Below are positions 6,649 to 15,281 of a DNA stretch of 33,119 nt, piece by piece. The translations under genes and the position numbers were made by a program. The DNA lies in assembly GCA_025774245.1 (NCBI GenBank), contig JALGWI010000043.1:1-33119 (forward strand), given 5' to 3'. Source of the DNA: a bacterium. GTDB taxonomy: Bacteria > Joyebacterota > Joyebacteria > Joyebacterales > Joyebacteraceae. Position 1 is the stretch's first letter. The number at the start of each line of letters is the position of its first letter. The notes beneath the pieces are model-generated. The model had not been told where the DNA came from. It was given only the letters and a program-made list of their open reading frames with translations, and ran no database searches.

Positions 6649-8127
6649 ATGGCGCTCAGGCTTGACCAGAACTCGACCGTCGGGGAGGCAGTGATGGCGC
6701 ACCCGAGGACGCGGCCGGTCTTTGAGCGGCTGCGGATCGACTCCCTGCAGACGGACACACGCGCGCTAGCTCGCGCGGCGGAGGACGCCGGTGTGGATCC
6801 CGAGACTCTCATGAAGGCTCTGAGTGACGCGATCGTCCCGCCCGCGACGGTGGCAGCTCCCCCGCTCGAGCCAGCGCCCGGTGCCCTCACCGGGCTCGTC
6901 GAGCACATCGAGGGCTGGCAGCACACCTATCTCCGAGCCGAGCTCCCTCGACTCGCGGACCTCGCGGGGAGGCTGACGGCCACCGACGGATCGAACGGCG
7001 GTGGGGTCCTCGAGGACATCTCGGAGACCATCGCAACACTCAGAGAGAAAATCGCCCCTCACCTCGTGCTGGAGGAGGAGGTCCTCTTCCCTCACCTGCG
7101 ATATGTCGAGGCGCACGCGCTGGGCGATGAGATGCCTCCCCCGCTCGTCGGGAGATCGGTCTCGGAGGTAGTCAGGCAGATGACGAGCCAGCACGAGGAG
7201 GTCCTCGGAGAGCTCGAGCGCATCCGTGACCTGACCTCGGGCTACCAGCTCCCGAACGGGGCAGCTGCAGACATGCGGACGCTCTACGACGGGCTCCGGT
7301 CGCTCCACGAAGACCTCCGCGAACATATCCGACTGGAGGACAACCTAGGAGAGTACATCGTGGAGACCCACACCAACACGATCCAACGCGTGAGAATGGA
7401 GACCGACCTCCGGACGGCTCGGGAACTGCAGGAGATGTTCCTGCCGGATCGGCTGCCGCAGACCCCTGGGTCGGAGGCCATCTCGTTCCACGTGAAGGCA
7501 TCGCCGGGACGGGAGATCGGCGGAGATCTCTACGATGCCTTCTTCAAGAACGAGAGAACCCTGGTCCTCGCCCTCGGCGACGTGTCCGGTTCCGGCGCGA
7601 CCGCCGCTCTTCTGATGACCATGACGTGGACACTTCTGCGGACGTTCACTCAGGACGAGGACTCGCCGTCGGAGGCGCTCCGCCGGATGAATCGCGGGCT
7701 CCTCCAGGCCAACGCCGAGCCCATGTTCGCCACGCTCTTCCTCGCGTACTACGACACTCGGGACCGCGCGCTACGCTACGCGAGCGCCGGACACTGCCCG
7801 CCCATCCTCGGTGGACCCGACGGATCTATCGACTACCTGGACTCGACGGCGACTGTCCTTGGCATGTTCGAGCAGTTCGAGTCGGAGGATCGGACCATCG
7901 TTCTCTCGCCGGGCCAGAGACTTGTATCGTACTCGGATGGGATTACGGAGGCGTGCTGCGCGAAGGGAGAGATGTTCGGCGTCGCACGGCTGGCGGCGCT
8001 CGTGTCGGAGGGCGCGGATCGTCCTCCCCAGGAACTCCTCGAGAATGTCGTGAGCGCCGTCCGCACGCACGGCGGTGAGTCGCTGGATCCGGATGACACG
8101 ACGATCTGGGTTCTGGACGTGTGCTAG
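6649..8127 (+). CDS. RIC/hemerythrin-like sensor fused to a SpoIIE/RsbU-type PP2C phosphatase
   Basis: This 492-residue fusion starts with an ~60-residue ScdA/RIC-type N-terminal domain (NSTVGEAVMAHPRTRPVFER). The usual CCGG-type cysteines are missing (RLRIDSLQTDTR). Residues ~82-245 are a RIC-like hemerythrin domain: LVEHIEGWQHTYLRAELPRL, then APHLVLEEEVLFPHL, MTSQHEEVL and LHEDLREHIRLEDN supply His/Glu ligands for a di-iron site. Residues ~265-490 are a PP2C phosphatase of the SpoIIE/RsbU class, with PGREIGGDLYD, LGDVSGSGATAALLM, YASAGHCPPIL, VSYSDGITEA and DDTTIWVLD carrying the metal-binding aspartates. An AGGAGAG site sits just before the ATG. The family logic suggests NO-, O2- or iron-gated dephosphorylation of an anti-anti-sigma partner. 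No partner gene is adjacent. Confidence 0.9.
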   Translation: MALRLDQNSTVGEAVMAHPRTRPVFERLRIDSLQTDTRALARAAEDAGVDPETLMKALSDAIVPPATVAAPPLEPAPGALTGLVEHIEGWQHTYLRAELPRLADLAGRLTATDGSNGGGVLEDISETIATLREKIAPHLVLEEEVLFPHLRYVEAHALGDEMPPPLVGRSVSEVVRQMTSQHEEVLGELERIRDLTSGYQLPNGAAADMRTLYDGLRSLHEDLREHIRLEDNLGEYIVETHTNTIQRVRMETDLRTARELQEMFLPDRLPQTPGSEAISFHVKASPGREIGGDLYDAFFKNERTLVLALGDVSGSGATAALLMTMTWTLLRTFTQDEDSPSEALRRMNRGLLQANAEPMFATLFLAYYDTRDRALRYASAGHCPPILGGPDGSIDYLDSTATVLGMFEQFESEDRTIVLSPGQRLVSYSDGITEACCAKGEMFGVARLAALVSEGADRPPQELLENVVSAVRTHGGESLDPDDTTIWVLDVC

Positions 8128-8211
8128 GCCGTGACGGACGTGAGACGTGAGCGTCTGCGACCTACGTGATGCTGGTAACAACGTGCCCGCCTGCTCTGCT
8201 CAGCCGGACCA

Positions 8212-8374
8212 TCACGCCGTCATCCCGACCCTCACCATCTCCCGCGTCCCCTGCTTGACTCCCGCGTAGAGCCAGCGCGCAGTCACGACAGGTACCATGT
8301 CCGAATCGGGTGCGAATCGGGCCCCCGCTACCAACCCGATGCGAACACCCGTCTCTCCGGAGACGGGTGTCTGC
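8212..8374 (+). repeat. Array repeat copy 2: alpha left half, core, type I hairpin
   Basis: Core GGGCCCCCGCTACCAA at 8319-8334. The alpha left half contains the direct repeat CGAATCGGG-TG-CGAATCGGG. On the minus strand it encodes a tail, FAPDSDMVPVVTARWLYAGV then KQGTREMVRVGMTA, stop at 8212-8214, shared at protein level with copies 6 and 9. The right half is a hairpin ACACCCGTCTC-TCCG-GAGACGGGTGT (8345-8370), perfect over 11 base pairs. This repeat fills most of the gene-free stretch 8128-8679. Confidence 0.8.
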
Positions 8375-8679
8375 ATGGCGGTCAGGGGAGGCACGTGGCC
8401 GCATGTGGGAAGAGGAGGCGCAGGACCACGGGGCGAGCGCGTTCTCACTCTCTCACTCGGGGTCCCGCCCTGGAAGCTCAGCATCGAGCAGTGAGAGCGG
8501 ATTCGGAAGAAGTTGTCGAGCAGGAGGTGAATCCGAGCGTGGTCTGACTGCCGTCGGCTGCGACGGTTTTGGGAACGTGGCATCTAAGCCAGAGGCCCGG
8601 CAGCGACGGTTCCCTGCGTCGATCGTCGCGCTCACTTCGTTCGCGACACTCCAAGTCCACGTATTATGAGGAGAAACAC
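8375..8679. other. Gene-free spacer before the barrel-like gene
   Basis: I see no supportable gene here. A GTCGCG...CGCGAC inverted repeat lies at about 8625-8647. The sequence TATTATGAGGAG directly before the next gene combines an AT-rich segment with its ribosome binding site. Confidence 0.4.
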
Positions 8680-9348
8680 ATGCGATTCTGGACGATCCTG
8701 ATACTGACCACGCTCCTGGCTGTTCTGATTCCGGCAGGATCCGCCCGCGCGCAGCAGTGCGGTCCGGCATGCCCCGCCTGTTCCGGAAAGGCCATCGGTG
8801 ACCTGCTGCCGCCGGGAACGGTTCTCGGCTCCGGGCTCCTCATCCCCGATGGCGAGGAGGAGACCGCCGTCCTCAACGCCCGCTACGGACTCTTCTCCTG
8901 GATGGATGCGGGAGTCGGGTACGCGGTCGAAGCGGAGGAAGTCATCTGGAGTGTCCGCGTGCAGCCGATTGCTCAGAATCTGGATGGGTGGCGTCCTGCG
9001 CTCATTCTGGGCACCGGCAGCGTGCAGACGGGCGGGAGTGACCAGTCCGCCTACTTGCAGCTCGCCAAGACGGTCGAGATCGTCGAAGGCCGTCTCGCGA
9101 CGAGCGTGGCAGGTGGCTATGCCACGGACCTCCCGGACATGCAGGAGGACTGGGTTCTGGGGTTACTCTCGCTGACACTCTACGATAGGGTGAGCCCTTT
9201 CTACACCTTCGACGGAATCAACTCGCATGTCGGTCTGTCCTACTTCGCGACGGAGTGGTTGACCCTGACCGCCTACGCTCTTGAGATGAGCGACTTCGCG
9301 CTGTCGGTGGTCATCCAGTGGGGTCCCGGTGAGGACGAGGAGGAGTAG
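8680..9348 (+). CDS. Exported barrel-like protein with a Cys-rich mature N-terminus
   Basis: This 222-residue protein starts with a clear signal peptide (MRFWTILILTTLLAVLIPAG, cleavage likely after SARA). The mature protein begins with CGPACPACSGK, three closely spaced cysteines. The rest consists of alternating hydrophobic strands (NARYGLFSWMDAGVGYAVEA, LTLYDRVSPFYTFDG, HVGLSYFATEWLTLTAYAL) and ends with a short strand and an acidic tail EDEEE. This pattern fits a small outer-membrane or periplasmic beta-barrel. The function is unknown. The ATG at 8680 has a GAGGAG site upstream. It stands alone between repeat copies 2 and 3. Confidence 0.7.
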   Translation: MRFWTILILTTLLAVLIPAGSARAQQCGPACPACSGKAIGDLLPPGTVLGSGLLIPDGEEETAVLNARYGLFSWMDAGVGYAVEAEEVIWSVRVQPIAQNLDGWRPALILGTGSVQTGGSDQSAYLQLAKTVEIVEGRLATSVAGGYATDLPDMQEDWVLGLLSLTLYDRVSPFYTFDGINSHVGLSYFATEWLTLTAYALEMSDFALSVVIQWGPGEDEEE

Positions 9349-9349
9349 G

Positions 9350-9577
9350 GAGAAGGCCGAGCATCACGTGGTGTTCGGTGCTTCGTGCGTTGGAAGAGAC
9401 TCCGAATCCCGTGCGATCCCCCCCAGACGCGATGGCATCCAGGATCCACCCCACGGTGTAGTCGACCTCCATGGTGATGTCCCCGTAGATGCCGACGCGC
9501 GACGCGTTGTCGAAGTCCGGATGATGCCCGAGTGGAGGATGGATCTGGGTCAGCGCTGTGTACCGCCTGCTCATCAA
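9350..9577 (-). pseudogene. Arylsulfatase-like gene fragment
   Basis: The minus strand encodes HHPDFDNASRVGIYGDITME and then VDYTVGWILDAI. These match the conserved segment of sulfatases around YGDVIxExDWSVGxIL, upstream of the C-terminal metal-binding Asn-Gly region. Nothing of the N-terminal CxPSR active site or the C-terminal domain is present. The fragment lies immediately left of repeat copy 3, so it was probably cut by an element-integration or deletion event. Confidence 0.5.
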
Positions 9578-9606
9578 TCACCACAGCGGTGTCGCGAGTA
9601 GCTCCG

Positions 9607-9644
9607 TAGCAGGCCCCCGCCACCAAGGAAGAACCGCCCGGGCC
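9607..9644 (+). repeat. Array repeat copy 3: core with half of a type II hairpin
   Basis: Core GGCCCCCGCCACCAA at 9612-9626 is followed by GAAGAACCGCCCGGGCC, the 5' arm of the type II hairpin seen in copies 5 and 8. The 3' arm is missing and replaced by unrelated sequence. From here to 9927 I see no gene, only the leader of the trk operon. Confidence 0.65.
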
Positions 9645-9927
9645 GCAGAGCTCAGGCAGCTCCAGGCCGCTTCCCCCGCACCAGAGACTTCGTCACGGCA
9701 CAGGGCGAGCGCGTGCCCGCACCGCCCGAGAAGCTCTGTTCTTCTCAGCCATCACTCCCCGCCCCTGGCCGTTCCACGACTATGACTTGAGCCCCAGCCC
9801 CCCGTGTGTGAGTATGGGACGGCATCGTGGCGCATGCGGTGTGGCACACGGATTGCCGGCCTGTCAGGGCGAGCGACGGGCGGAACCCGTCTGCGGCAAA
9901 GAAACACCTACTTCACAAGGGCGTACC

Positions 9928-11277
9928 ATGAGAGTTGTCATCATAGGAGCGGGGGTCGCCGGACAGAGGCTCGCGTCCAGGTTGTGCGAGGAGAAGCACG
10001 ATGTCGTTGTGATCGACCACCGCGCGCAGCCCCTGGAAGACATCGCCTCCGAACTGGACGTTCAGACCGTCCTCGGCAACGGCATCAGCCCACGGACCCT
10101 GGAAGAAGCGGGCGTGGCGCAAGCCGGGCTTGTCGCGGCCGTAACGGCTCGGGATGAGGTCAACATACTGGCCGGCGTGTTCGCGCACGCGGCCGGAGCA
10201 TCGCACATAGCGGCCCGCGTATCGAGTGACGAACTGACCGCCAAGCAACACGTGGATCATCTCTCCTCTCTCGGGATCGACCTGATCGTCAACGAACACG
10301 ACGAGTGCGCCCGCGAGGTCCTGTCCGTCATCGATCTGGGCGGCGCCAAGGAGATTGTCCGCATGGCGGAGGGCCGCATCCAGACCGTGGGCGCGGATGT
10401 GCCTCCCGGCAGCCCTCTGCTCGCAGGGCCGCTCAAGGACTTCCCGCGCCTGGACATTCTCAGCGCCGTGCGCCTGATTGCGGTGATGCGCAAGGAGCGG
10501 TTGCTGATGCCGCATGGGGACATGAGTTTCGAGGTCAAGGACACGATCTACTGCGTCGGGCGGCCGGTCGACGTGCGGGCGTTCCTCGACGTCGTCCGGC
10601 CGGATCGGATAGCGATTCACAAGGTCGTTATCGCCGGCGGCGGTGGCGTGGGATGGCGGCTTGCCCGTCACCTGGAACGGACGGACAAGCAGGTCATTGT
10701 GATCGAAGAGAACAGCGAGCGCGCCCTCGAGTGTTCCGCTTCGCTGAAGAAGAGCGTGGTAGTCTCCGGCAACGCGCTGCACCGCACGGTTCTGGATGAA
10801 ATCGGCATCACGGACCACACCGCCATCGTGGCCTCCACCGGCAACGACGAGAACAACATGATTGCCTGCCTCCTTGCCAAGAAACTGGGAGCTGTCTTCG
10901 GGGTTGCGCTCATTTCCGAGCCGGAGTATGTCTCGATCATCAACGAGGCCGGCCTGCTCGACAGGGCCGTCAGTCCCTATCTTGCGACCATGAACGCGAT
11001 TCTCCGTTTCGTCAGAGGCACCAGCATACGTGCGATAACCCTGCTGCAGAACGTGCCGGGGGAACTGCTGGAAGTCCACGTGTCCGGAGGCAGCAGGTGG
11101 GTTGGTAAGGCGCTGAAGGACGCGCGCCTCCCGCGGCGGGCGGTCGTGGCCGCCGTCGTGCGCGGAGAAGTCGCCAGTATCGGAACAGGCGACACTGTGC
11201 TGCGGGAGGGCGATCGGCTGGTTGTGTTCGCGCCACTGGGCGCCGCCTCGAAGCTCGAATCGGTGTTCCGCAAATGA
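9928..11277 (+). CDS. trkA: Trk potassium uptake regulator TrkA
   Basis: This 449-residue cytoplasmic gating subunit of a Trk/Ktr potassium channel binds nucleotides through two RCK modules. The first Rossmann fold begins MRVVIIGAGVAGQRLASRL with the acidic ribose contact in VVVIDH. The second begins KVVIAGGGGVGWRLARHL with VIVIEEN. Each is followed by an RCK_C lobe; the last ends at DRLVVFAPLG. Two-module architecture and length are normal for bacterial TrkA. The ATG at 9928 coincides with the Rossmann start, so upstream in-frame codons are not used. Its stop overlaps the trkH start in ATGA, so the two are translationally coupled. Confidence 0.95.
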   Translation: MRVVIIGAGVAGQRLASRLCEEKHDVVVIDHRAQPLEDIASELDVQTVLGNGISPRTLEEAGVAQAGLVAAVTARDEVNILAGVFAHAAGASHIAARVSSDELTAKQHVDHLSSLGIDLIVNEHDECAREVLSVIDLGGAKEIVRMAEGRIQTVGADVPPGSPLLAGPLKDFPRLDILSAVRLIAVMRKERLLMPHGDMSFEVKDTIYCVGRPVDVRAFLDVVRPDRIAIHKVVIAGGGGVGWRLARHLERTDKQVIVIEENSERALECSASLKKSVVVSGNALHRTVLDEIGITDHTAIVASTGNDENNMIACLLAKKLGAVFGVALISEPEYVSIINEAGLLDRAVSPYLATMNAILRFVRGTSIRAITLLQNVPGELLEVHVSGGSRWVGKALKDARLPRRAVVAAVVRGEVASIGTGDTVLREGDRLVVFAPLGAASKLESVFRK

Positions 11278-12722
11278 GACCCCGTCCCGTTCTGCATCTC
11301 ATCTCCTACGTGCTTTCGTTCATTGCCCTTGGCGAAGGCATATGCTGGCTGATCTCCTTGCACGCCGGAGATCCCGCGCAGGCTCGGTGGGCCCTCGCTC
11401 TGAGCAGCGGGATCGTCCTGTCGATTGCCTTCTCGCTGTGGGCGTTGACGCGCGGCCCGGTCAGTCTGTCCAGACGCGACGGGTTCGGCATTGTCACGTT
11501 CGGATGGGCCGCAGCAGCCGTCGCCGGGTCCCTCCCGTATCTCCTGTCGGGTGTCATCTCGCATCCCGCGTCGGCCCTTTTCGAGTCGATGTCCGGGTTC
11601 ACCACGACCGGGGCCTCCGTGCTGACCAATCTCGAGCACATCCCGCACGGGATCCTGTTCTGGCGTGGCATGACACAGTGGCTGGGCGGCATGGGAGTGC
11701 TGATCCTCTGTGTCGCCATTCTGCCCTTTCTGGGGGTGGGCGGCATGCGGATCTATCGCGCCGAGATGCCGGGTCCTTCCAAGGACCGTTTGACGCCGCG
11801 TATCGCATCCACCGCCAAGCTCCTGTGGGGGCTCTACGTCCTGCTCAGTCTCGCCGAAGTCGCCTTGCTCATGATCGGTGGCATGGACTGGTTCGACGCC
11901 TGCTCCCACACGTTCACCACGATGTCTACGGGCGGCTTCTCCACTCGAACCGCGAGCATCGCCGCCTTCAACAGTCTGTACATCGAGATCGTGATGATCG
12001 TCTTCATGTTCCTGGCGGGCGCCAACTTCGCACTCCACTATCGCGCCCTGCGGGGGAAGCCTCAGTCCTTCGTGCGCGATCCGGAGTTCCGGTTCTACAC
12101 CGCATTGTGGCTCGGCGGCTGCCTGGTTCTCAGCATCAATGTCTGGGGAGAAGTCTATCAAGGGGCCGGCGCAGCCCTGCGGGCGGGTTTCTTCCAGGGC
12201 ACGTCGATCATGACCACCACCGGCTACGTCACGCAGGACTTCAATGCGTGGCCGAACGCGTCGCGGTTGCTGCTGGTTCTGCTGATGTTCATTGGAGGGT
12301 GTGGCGGCTCAACAGGCGGCGGCATCAAGGTCGTCCGCGTCTTTGTGGTCCTGAAGAAGATCCTGCGGGAGCTGGGGCGTGTCATGCACCCGCGTGCCGT
12401 CACGAGAGTCAAGCTCGGACGCGTCTCCCTGGAAGAGAGCACGGTTTCAAACATCGCCGGTTTCTTCATCATCTACGTGGCGGTCTTCGCTGTCGCCTCC
12501 CTCGCCATGACATTCTACACGCCCGACATGGTGACGGCCGCGTCGTCGGTTGCGGCTACGCTTGGCAACATCGGTCCGGGGCTGGGAGCGGTCGGCGCTA
12601 CTGAGACATACGCGTCCATTCCCGCTGCCGGCAAGCTCATTCTGGTCGCGTGCATGCTGCTCGGTCGCCTGGAGCTGTACACGGTGTTGGTCCTGCTGCT
12701 CCCCGCTTTCTGGAAGAGGTAG
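11274..12722 (+). CDS. trkH: Trk potassium channel pore subunit TrkH
   Basis: This 482-residue integral membrane K+ translocating subunit has four selectivity-filter loops in order: MSGFTTTGASVLTN, TMSTGGFSTR, MTTTGYVT and LGNIGPGLGAVG. Each has the central Gly of the K+ filter. The conserved IGGCGGSTGGGIKVVRV segment follows the third filter. The protein has about ten to twelve hydrophobic helices and full length for the family. It overlaps trkA by four bases. A convergent broken gene follows after 63 bases with no obvious terminator between. Confidence 0.95.
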   Translation: MRPRPVLHLISYVLSFIALGEGICWLISLHAGDPAQARWALALSSGIVLSIAFSLWALTRGPVSLSRRDGFGIVTFGWAAAAVAGSLPYLLSGVISHPASALFESMSGFTTTGASVLTNLEHIPHGILFWRGMTQWLGGMGVLILCVAILPFLGVGGMRIYRAEMPGPSKDRLTPRIASTAKLLWGLYVLLSLAEVALLMIGGMDWFDACSHTFTTMSTGGFSTRTASIAAFNSLYIEIVMIVFMFLAGANFALHYRALRGKPQSFVRDPEFRFYTALWLGGCLVLSINVWGEVYQGAGAALRAGFFQGTSIMTTTGYVTQDFNAWPNASRLLLVLLMFIGGCGGSTGGGIKVVRVFVVLKKILRELGRVMHPRAVTRVKLGRVSLEESTVSNIAGFFIIYVAVFAVASLAMTFYTPDMVTAASSVAATLGNIGPGLGAVGATETYASIPAAGKLILVACMLLGRLELYTVLVLLLPAFWKR

Positions 12723-12785
12723 GACGTGCCCGGCTGCGCCGACTGCCTTCCCGACGATCGCCGGCTCATGAACGACGCGGCTGCA

Positions 12786-13857
12786 TCAGCCGAGATACTC
12801 CTCCATCCTGTCGAACGCCTTCTCGATCTCCTCCTCGGGCACGCAGAACGAGAGCCGGAGATGACCCTGGCCCGTCGGGCCGAAGGCGATACCGGGTGTC
12901 GTCGACACGCGGGCCTCACGCAGAAGTCGCTTGCAGAACACGGTCGAGTCGCGCCCTTCGTCCGGGACGATGCGAGGGAACATGAGATAGGATCCGCTCG
13001 GCTTCGAGTACTCGAACACGGAGTCGAGCCGGTCGAGCCGTGCGCACATGAGGTCCCGGGCAGATTGGTAGTGCGCCCTGAAATCCGCGACACAGTCCTG
13101 GGAGCCCTGCAGCGCAGCGAGAGCAGCGTACTGCGAGACCACCGGCGCGCAGATGGCAAGCGGGATGTGCGCTTTCTTGATCTGTGGAATGAGCTCCGCG
13201 CCGGCGTGCAGATAGCCGATTCGCCATCCGGTCATGGCGTACGTCTTGGTGAACGTGAAGCAGCTGACGACTCGGCCCCGCATCTCGGGGATCGCTCCGA
13301 TGCTGAAGTGCTCGCTCCCGTCGTACGTGAAGTACTCGTACGCCTCGTCCGTGACGACCGTGAGATCGTGCTCCAGGGCGACGTCCGCGAGTCGGCGCAG
13401 ATCGTACCCGTCGGAGCGCACGAAGGCCGCGAACTGCTCGTTCGTGAGCTCGTATCTGTCGACGAAGAACGGAGGGCCGCTCTCGGACTCGACGTAGATC
13501 ATCTCACCCCCGAGTCCCTGACCGTCGTAGGCGAGAAGCCTCGGGATGAAGTCCTCGAGTTCGCCCTCGGCCAGAGCCGAGCGGCCGAGGATGATCCTGC
13601 GGTTCTCCCCCGAGGCCCGCGGCGTCTGCGCCGATTCCCGCATCGCTGCCGGCGATCTTCAGAAGAATGGTCATCTCGTCACCGTCGGGGTCGAGCACGT
13701 CGTAGAGGATCGCGAGGGAGTCGCCCTCGACCGAGGTTCGGACGTTCGTGATGATGGGAAGGACGCCCGCGTGGCCGCTCCCGGCTGCGAGCGTCGCGGC
13801 CGCCACAAGGACGACGGCGGCGGCTCCTCGCGCGAATGTGATGCCGGACCGGTTCAT
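12786..13857 (-). pseudogene. Chimera: secreted FGE/SUMF1-like N-terminus joined to a class I aminotransferase C-terminus
   Basis: From 13857 the minus strand encodes a signal peptide, then VLPIITNVRTSVEGDSLAIL and YDVLDPDGDEMTILLKIAG, the usual N-terminus of secreted formylglycine-enzyme-like proteins. Around 13640 the frame shifts. The second frame continues with GGEMIYVESES and FFVDRYELTNEQFAAFVRSD, the start of the FGE/SUMF1 domain, then switches at GYDLRRLADVALEHD into a PLP aminotransferase. That part has DEAYEYF, the PLP Lys in TFTKTYAMTGWRIGY, and a normal C-terminus (GHLRLSFCVPEEEIE). It lacks the first ~180 aminotransferase residues and nearly all of the FGE catalytic core. Both parts should be inactive. 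It lies 10 bases after the permease gene. Confidence 0.8.
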
Positions 13858-13867
13858 CGTGCTTCTC

Positions 13868-14995
13868 CTAGAACGGCGCGGGCCCCAGCCTCGGCGCGAA
13901 GGGAAGCAGGTTCACGAGAATCCCGACGACGAGAGGCACGACAAGGTAGACGGCGACGAGCACGACCGTCGCCCTGCGCCCGAGGGCACCCAGGAGAAGC
14001 GGAATCGCGCTCAGGCAGATCCCGGTGCTCGCAAGCGAGAAGGCGAGCGCGTGCCCCATCGTGAATCCCATGCCCGCGAGCGGCCCGATGAGCAGAATCT
14101 CCTCCCCCGCGCACATGTTGACCGGAACACCCACCAGCACGGCGGCAGCCATCGAGACGAACCCCGAGGGTATGATGGTCCCGACGTAGTCCACGGGCAG
14201 CGACGCGATGAAGATCGAACCCAGCACGATGCCGTAGAACACGAACCGTACGAGCGACGTGAGCACTCGCCATCCGGCCAGAAGAACGGAGCTTCCCGGG
14301 CCGACACATTCGGAGGAACACGAGGCGGATCCCGACTCGGACCCGGCCAGCAGGAACGGGCGCACGAGGAACGCCACGGCGAGCGCGACGACGAGGCTCG
14401 CCGCCACACGCAGAAGCACGTAGCCGACGCCCAGTACCTCGAGGCCGAGGAGAATGACGACGGGACTCAAGAGCGGCGCTGTCGCCAAGAAGATGAGGCC
14501 GTCGCGGCGGCCGGTGCCTCCGCTGGCCATCATGGAGCGCGCGAGCGGGACCACGCCGCACGAACAGACGGGAAGGACCGCTGCAAGCCCAAACGACCTC
14601 AGAACTCCCCGAATGCGGAATCGGTGAGCCTTGGCGGTCAGCACGCCCGAGAGAAGGCAGGCGAGCACGAAGACGGGAACGACGGTCGCCGCGTAGTACC
14701 AGCACGCCAGCAGGAAGACGCCCACGAACTCGGACGGAGAGCCGACACCGTCCGTCGCGATGCTCCCGATCGGACAGACCGAGCAGAACGCGAAGTACCC
14801 GACTCTGAGCGCCGGCACGAGGCTGGGCAGAACGACCACGGCCGCGAAGATCGACGCGACGAGCATCGCGCCGCGCCTGGTCGCGTCCGTGGCTGAGACA
14901 CCACGAAGGAGCGGGGCCCCCCGGCGGGAGCGAACGCTGTTGACGAAGAGGAGAACGGCCAGTGTGAGCACGGCCGCGCCGAGGACGTGTTCCAT
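13868..14995 (-). CDS. YraQ/ArsP-family permease with an extra CxxCPxG motif
   Basis: This is a polytopic membrane permease of the YraQ/ArsP (DUF318) type, a family that includes exporters of organoarsenicals and other soft ligands. LPVCSCGVVPLARSMMASGG carries the Cys-Ser-Cys signature of the first half. VPVNMCAGEEILLIGPLAGM is the matching motif in the second half. About ten helices are visible. The N-terminal part has FAFCSVCPIGSIATDG, which resembles a CxxCPxG iron-sulfur-type or thiol motif and is not part of the minimal family core. CSSECVG lies in the central loop. The ATG at 14995 (MEHVLGAAVL) fits best; a GTG at 15064 is possible but would run into the repeat-derived region. The substrate cannot be fixed from sequence. 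Confidence 0.8.
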   Translation of the reverse strand: MEHVLGAAVLTLAVLLFVNSVRSRRGAPLLRGVSATDATRRGAMLVASIFAAVVVLPSLVPALRVGYFAFCSVCPIGSIATDGVGSPSEFVGVFLLACWYYAATVVPVFVLACLLSGVLTAKAHRFRIRGVLRSFGLAAVLPVCSCGVVPLARSMMASGGTGRRDGLIFLATAPLLSPVVILLGLEVLGVGYVLLRVAASLVVALAVAFLVRPFLLAGSESGSASCSSECVGPGSSVLLAGWRVLTSLVRFVFYGIVLGSIFIASLPVDYVGTIIPSGFVSMAAAVLVGVPVNMCAGEEILLIGPLAGMGFTMGHALAFSLASTGICLSAIPLLLGALGRRATVVLVAVYLVVPLVVGILVNLLPFAPRLGPAPF

Positions 14996-15184
14996 CGCGA
15001 GCAGGCCCCCAGGATCATGCGAGATGCGGAAGGGCCGTCGGGTCGTGCCGACCGCCCCACGCACCGTAGTCTATCGCATGACGCCACTCGCTGCATCCTG
15101 ATTCCGCTCGGCACCCCGCTCTCTCAGTTGCTCTCATCGCGGAGACAACGTGTGCCGCCGGGACAGACGGAGACGCAGCTCCCG

Positions 15185-15281
15185 ACGCTCGGGCCCTGTT
15201 GCCCAGGAGGTCGCAGGTTCGAATCCCGCCCCCGTTACCAACTCGATGCAAACACCCGTCTCCTTGGAGGCGGGTGTTTGC
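15185..15281 (+). repeat. Array repeat copy 4: tRNA T-arm plus CCA end, type I hairpin
   Basis: This is the most tRNA-like copy. It has T-arm GCAGG-TTCGAAT-CCCGC at 15213-15229 (one mispair), then CCCCGTT-A-CCA ending at 15240. The anticodon side is degenerate and no pairing 5' acceptor strand is found upstream, so it is a remnant, not an intact gene. The type I hairpin (15248-15281) is nearly perfect: GCAAACACCCG-T-CTCC against GGAG-G-CGGGTGTTTGC. It is the 3' end of the serine recombinase fragment to the right. Confidence 0.8.

Noticed and set aside
15185-15240. Intact tRNA gene
   Set aside because: The T-arm and CCA end are good, but the anticodon arm is degenerate and no 5' acceptor strand pairs with CCCCGTT upstream.
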